A stretch of DNA of 64,000 bases from Bolinopsis microptera (taxonomy: Eukaryota > Ctenophora > Tentaculata > Lobata > Bolinopsidae), in contig NC_087080.1 of assembly GCF_026151205.1 (NCBI RefSeq), forward strand, positions 13,089,337 to 13,153,336. The letters are read 5' to 3'. Shown in pieces: positions 62,381 to 64,000 of this stretch (within the stretch, counting starts at the first letter, position 1; every line of letters begins with the position of its first letter). The notes under the pieces were generated by a model, which ran no database searches, was not told where the DNA came from, and saw only the letters and a program-made list of their open reading frames with translations. The translations under genes and the position numbers were made by a program.

Positions 62381-62940
62381 CATGGTTGTCAGGTTGTGAC
62401 TTCATAGTTATGACCTTATTGTTGTGACCTCATGGTTATAAGACCATCATAACCATTGGTTATGATGTTCTTATAACTATCTTCTACAAAAGTATTGTAA
62501 ATTTTCCTAACCTCAAGGTTGGCACCCAGGGCTGAAATTTAGAAATAACAAGAAAATTGTTACGAAAACTTAAGCACTTCCCAGTTCACATAGCATTTCA
62601 TCTATACTTTTTAGAATTAAAAGTCTCATTTCAGGTGTGTGTAATTAGATATTAGATAAGTATTTGAATTGAAAACACGATATATTTTCATTTACAATTT
62701 GTCTTAACAAACCACTGCAGAAGACGTAAATAATTAAAATTGAACAGTCTTTATGATCAAACATGCCTAGTATTGTTAATGATTACGGAAATAAATATAA
62801 TATTTAAATAATAAACTTGAAGGGCAGTTATAAGCAGTTTTTATCTCATCATTTCATCTTATCTTAGTGATCATGATCAGATTACCAAAAACTAGCTCAC
62901 GTAACGTGAAGTGTCATATTTACAATTTAGAGTTTCTATT

Positions 62941-64000
62941 TCACTGATCTTCGCTTACTTGTGGCCCTTCGTTCACCAAAATAGTGGCGGCGGGTGTTAC
63001 CTTTCCCGCGCACAAGACGTTTCTGAGATGAAAACATTTGCAAATATAGTCCAGAGATTTAACACAGCCCAGGACTCGCTGCCTGAATATAAGGTCCTGA
63101 CAAAGAACAGCGAAGTCTAGCAGTGGAGACAGACGTAGCATCAGGATCACGAACTCTTCCCCTTCTCTATCCACTGATCCACTGAAACCAAGAGACTTTG
63201 GTGAGTTTTTAATTTTTATAGATAATATCTTTATCATATGTATTTTCAGTAAACATTGGCTAGCACTTCGGGCCAGTCCCCAATAAAAAAAGAAACTTTC
63301 GGATACCAAACACGACACACGTGTAGTCCAACTCCTCTATGCTATAAAAGTTGTCAATTTTGTGATACAGACTGAGGTTTCAGTGTATTTTCATAATTCC
63401 ACGTACCTGTTAGCGGAGGACACGAAGAGCATACACACGTAGGGTATCATCACACAAATGTTGACTAGAGCAAGTAACGAGTTTAGCTTTAAATCTGCTG
63501 CATGAGTCTCAGCATTAACATAAAGTGATGTCTCTTTTCGTTGTTGCTGAAGAAGATTAACACGAGTTTTTCTAAAGTACAACTTGTTATAGCGATAGAT
63601 TTTTCCAGAACCCCTTCAGCTCGAATCTCGACAGATAAAATCACGACGCGAAACCATAAGACGACATTTTCCCAAATCAGAACATTTAAGACTATTCTGG
63701 CAGGTAGTCACACTAACCTTGACAAGTTTGTCTCCGAAGAGACTGATATGACGAGCTTCCTTCTGGAGTACTGTGTCCTCTTTTTGAGCTGAAATATTAA
63801 AACATCATAACCGAGAACGTGAAAGACACATAACATCTTATTATACTTTGAAACACCAAGAAATAAACGATATTTCTAACGGTGGTTCAACCAATGCAAC
63901 TATGTAGAGGGAACATTTAAAGATTACCTGAGTAAACTTTGAGGGTAAGAATGGCACTGAAGACACACGTGAAACCCAGTGATGTAGCGATGAGTATTAG
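62941..64000 (-). CDS. Seven-transmembrane receptor, last four exons (5' cut by window edge)
   Basis: Exons 64000-63928, 63788-63718, 63582-63407, 63181-62941, in phase (1, 0, 2). The order matches TM5 (LILIATSLGFTCVFSAILTL), a long polar third loop (KEDTVLQKEARH, then LLQQQRKETS), TM6 (LNSLLALVNICVMIPYVCML) and TM7 (FVILMLRLSPLLDFAVLCQD) with SPLLDF in place of NPxxY, then a Cys-rich helix-8-like tail ending VSEDQ. It is read as a class A receptor; the N-terminal half is outside. The acceptor at 63583 is pyrimidine-poor and chosen for phase. It is on the same strand as AGL and upstream of its first visible exon. Confidence 0.65.

Noticed and set aside
62490-62530. 20 nt mini-exon with splice-like borders as the AGL exon before 62181
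   Set aside because: None of its reading frames ends in the phase required by the exon at 62181.

Overview
This is a window from an animal nuclear genome. It is AT-rich, its genes are split by GT-AG introns, and it is dense in DNA transposons, inverted repeats and minisatellites. It carries several seven-transmembrane receptors, a cytochrome P450, a glycogen debranching enzyme and a Penelope-like retroelement. An early-branching metazoan such as a cnidarian fits best, but that is inference and no feature fixes the species. All splice models below were built by hand from splice consensus and codon phase. No search was run.

Layout. 1-310: end of an unidentified plus-strand gene. 1947-21849 (minus): one long gene whose exons join in phase into an SLC14 (urea transporter)-like membrane domain followed by four ankyrin modules. 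Two unconnected exons at 25969-26052 and 32983-33020 may be its 5' end. Its 10.5 kb intron (6032-16501) contains a single-exon beta-1,4-GalNAc-transferase-like gene (6276-7832, minus), a frameshifted class A receptor (11151-12124, plus), a minisatellite, a 1.1 kb foldback element and a pogo/Tigger-like transposon remnant. The first coding exon found is split by a 720 bp hAT-type MITE with an 8 bp target-site duplication. About 28.4-31.8 kb: a broken Penelope-like element with a GIY-YIG domain, followed by a second pogo-like remnant. 37-39 kb and 49-51 kb: two paralogous four-exon receptors on the plus strand, with foldback and terminal-inverted-repeat elements between them.

52275-62181 (minus): the C-terminal half of glycogen debranching enzyme (AGL). 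Its introns hold a small four-exon coiled-coil/membrane gene on the opposite strand (53107-54161), a FLYWCH zinc-finger ORF beside a 443 bp exact duplication, and an intact single-exon P450 (58494-59999). 62941-64000 (minus): the last four exons of another receptor, cut by the window edge; it lies where upstream AGL exons would be expected.

The most notable object is the transporter-ankyrin gene. Its ankyrin modules resemble those that end glutaminase and 60-kDa asparaginase, so the fusion may link urea or ammonium movement to nitrogen metabolism. That functional link is inference.
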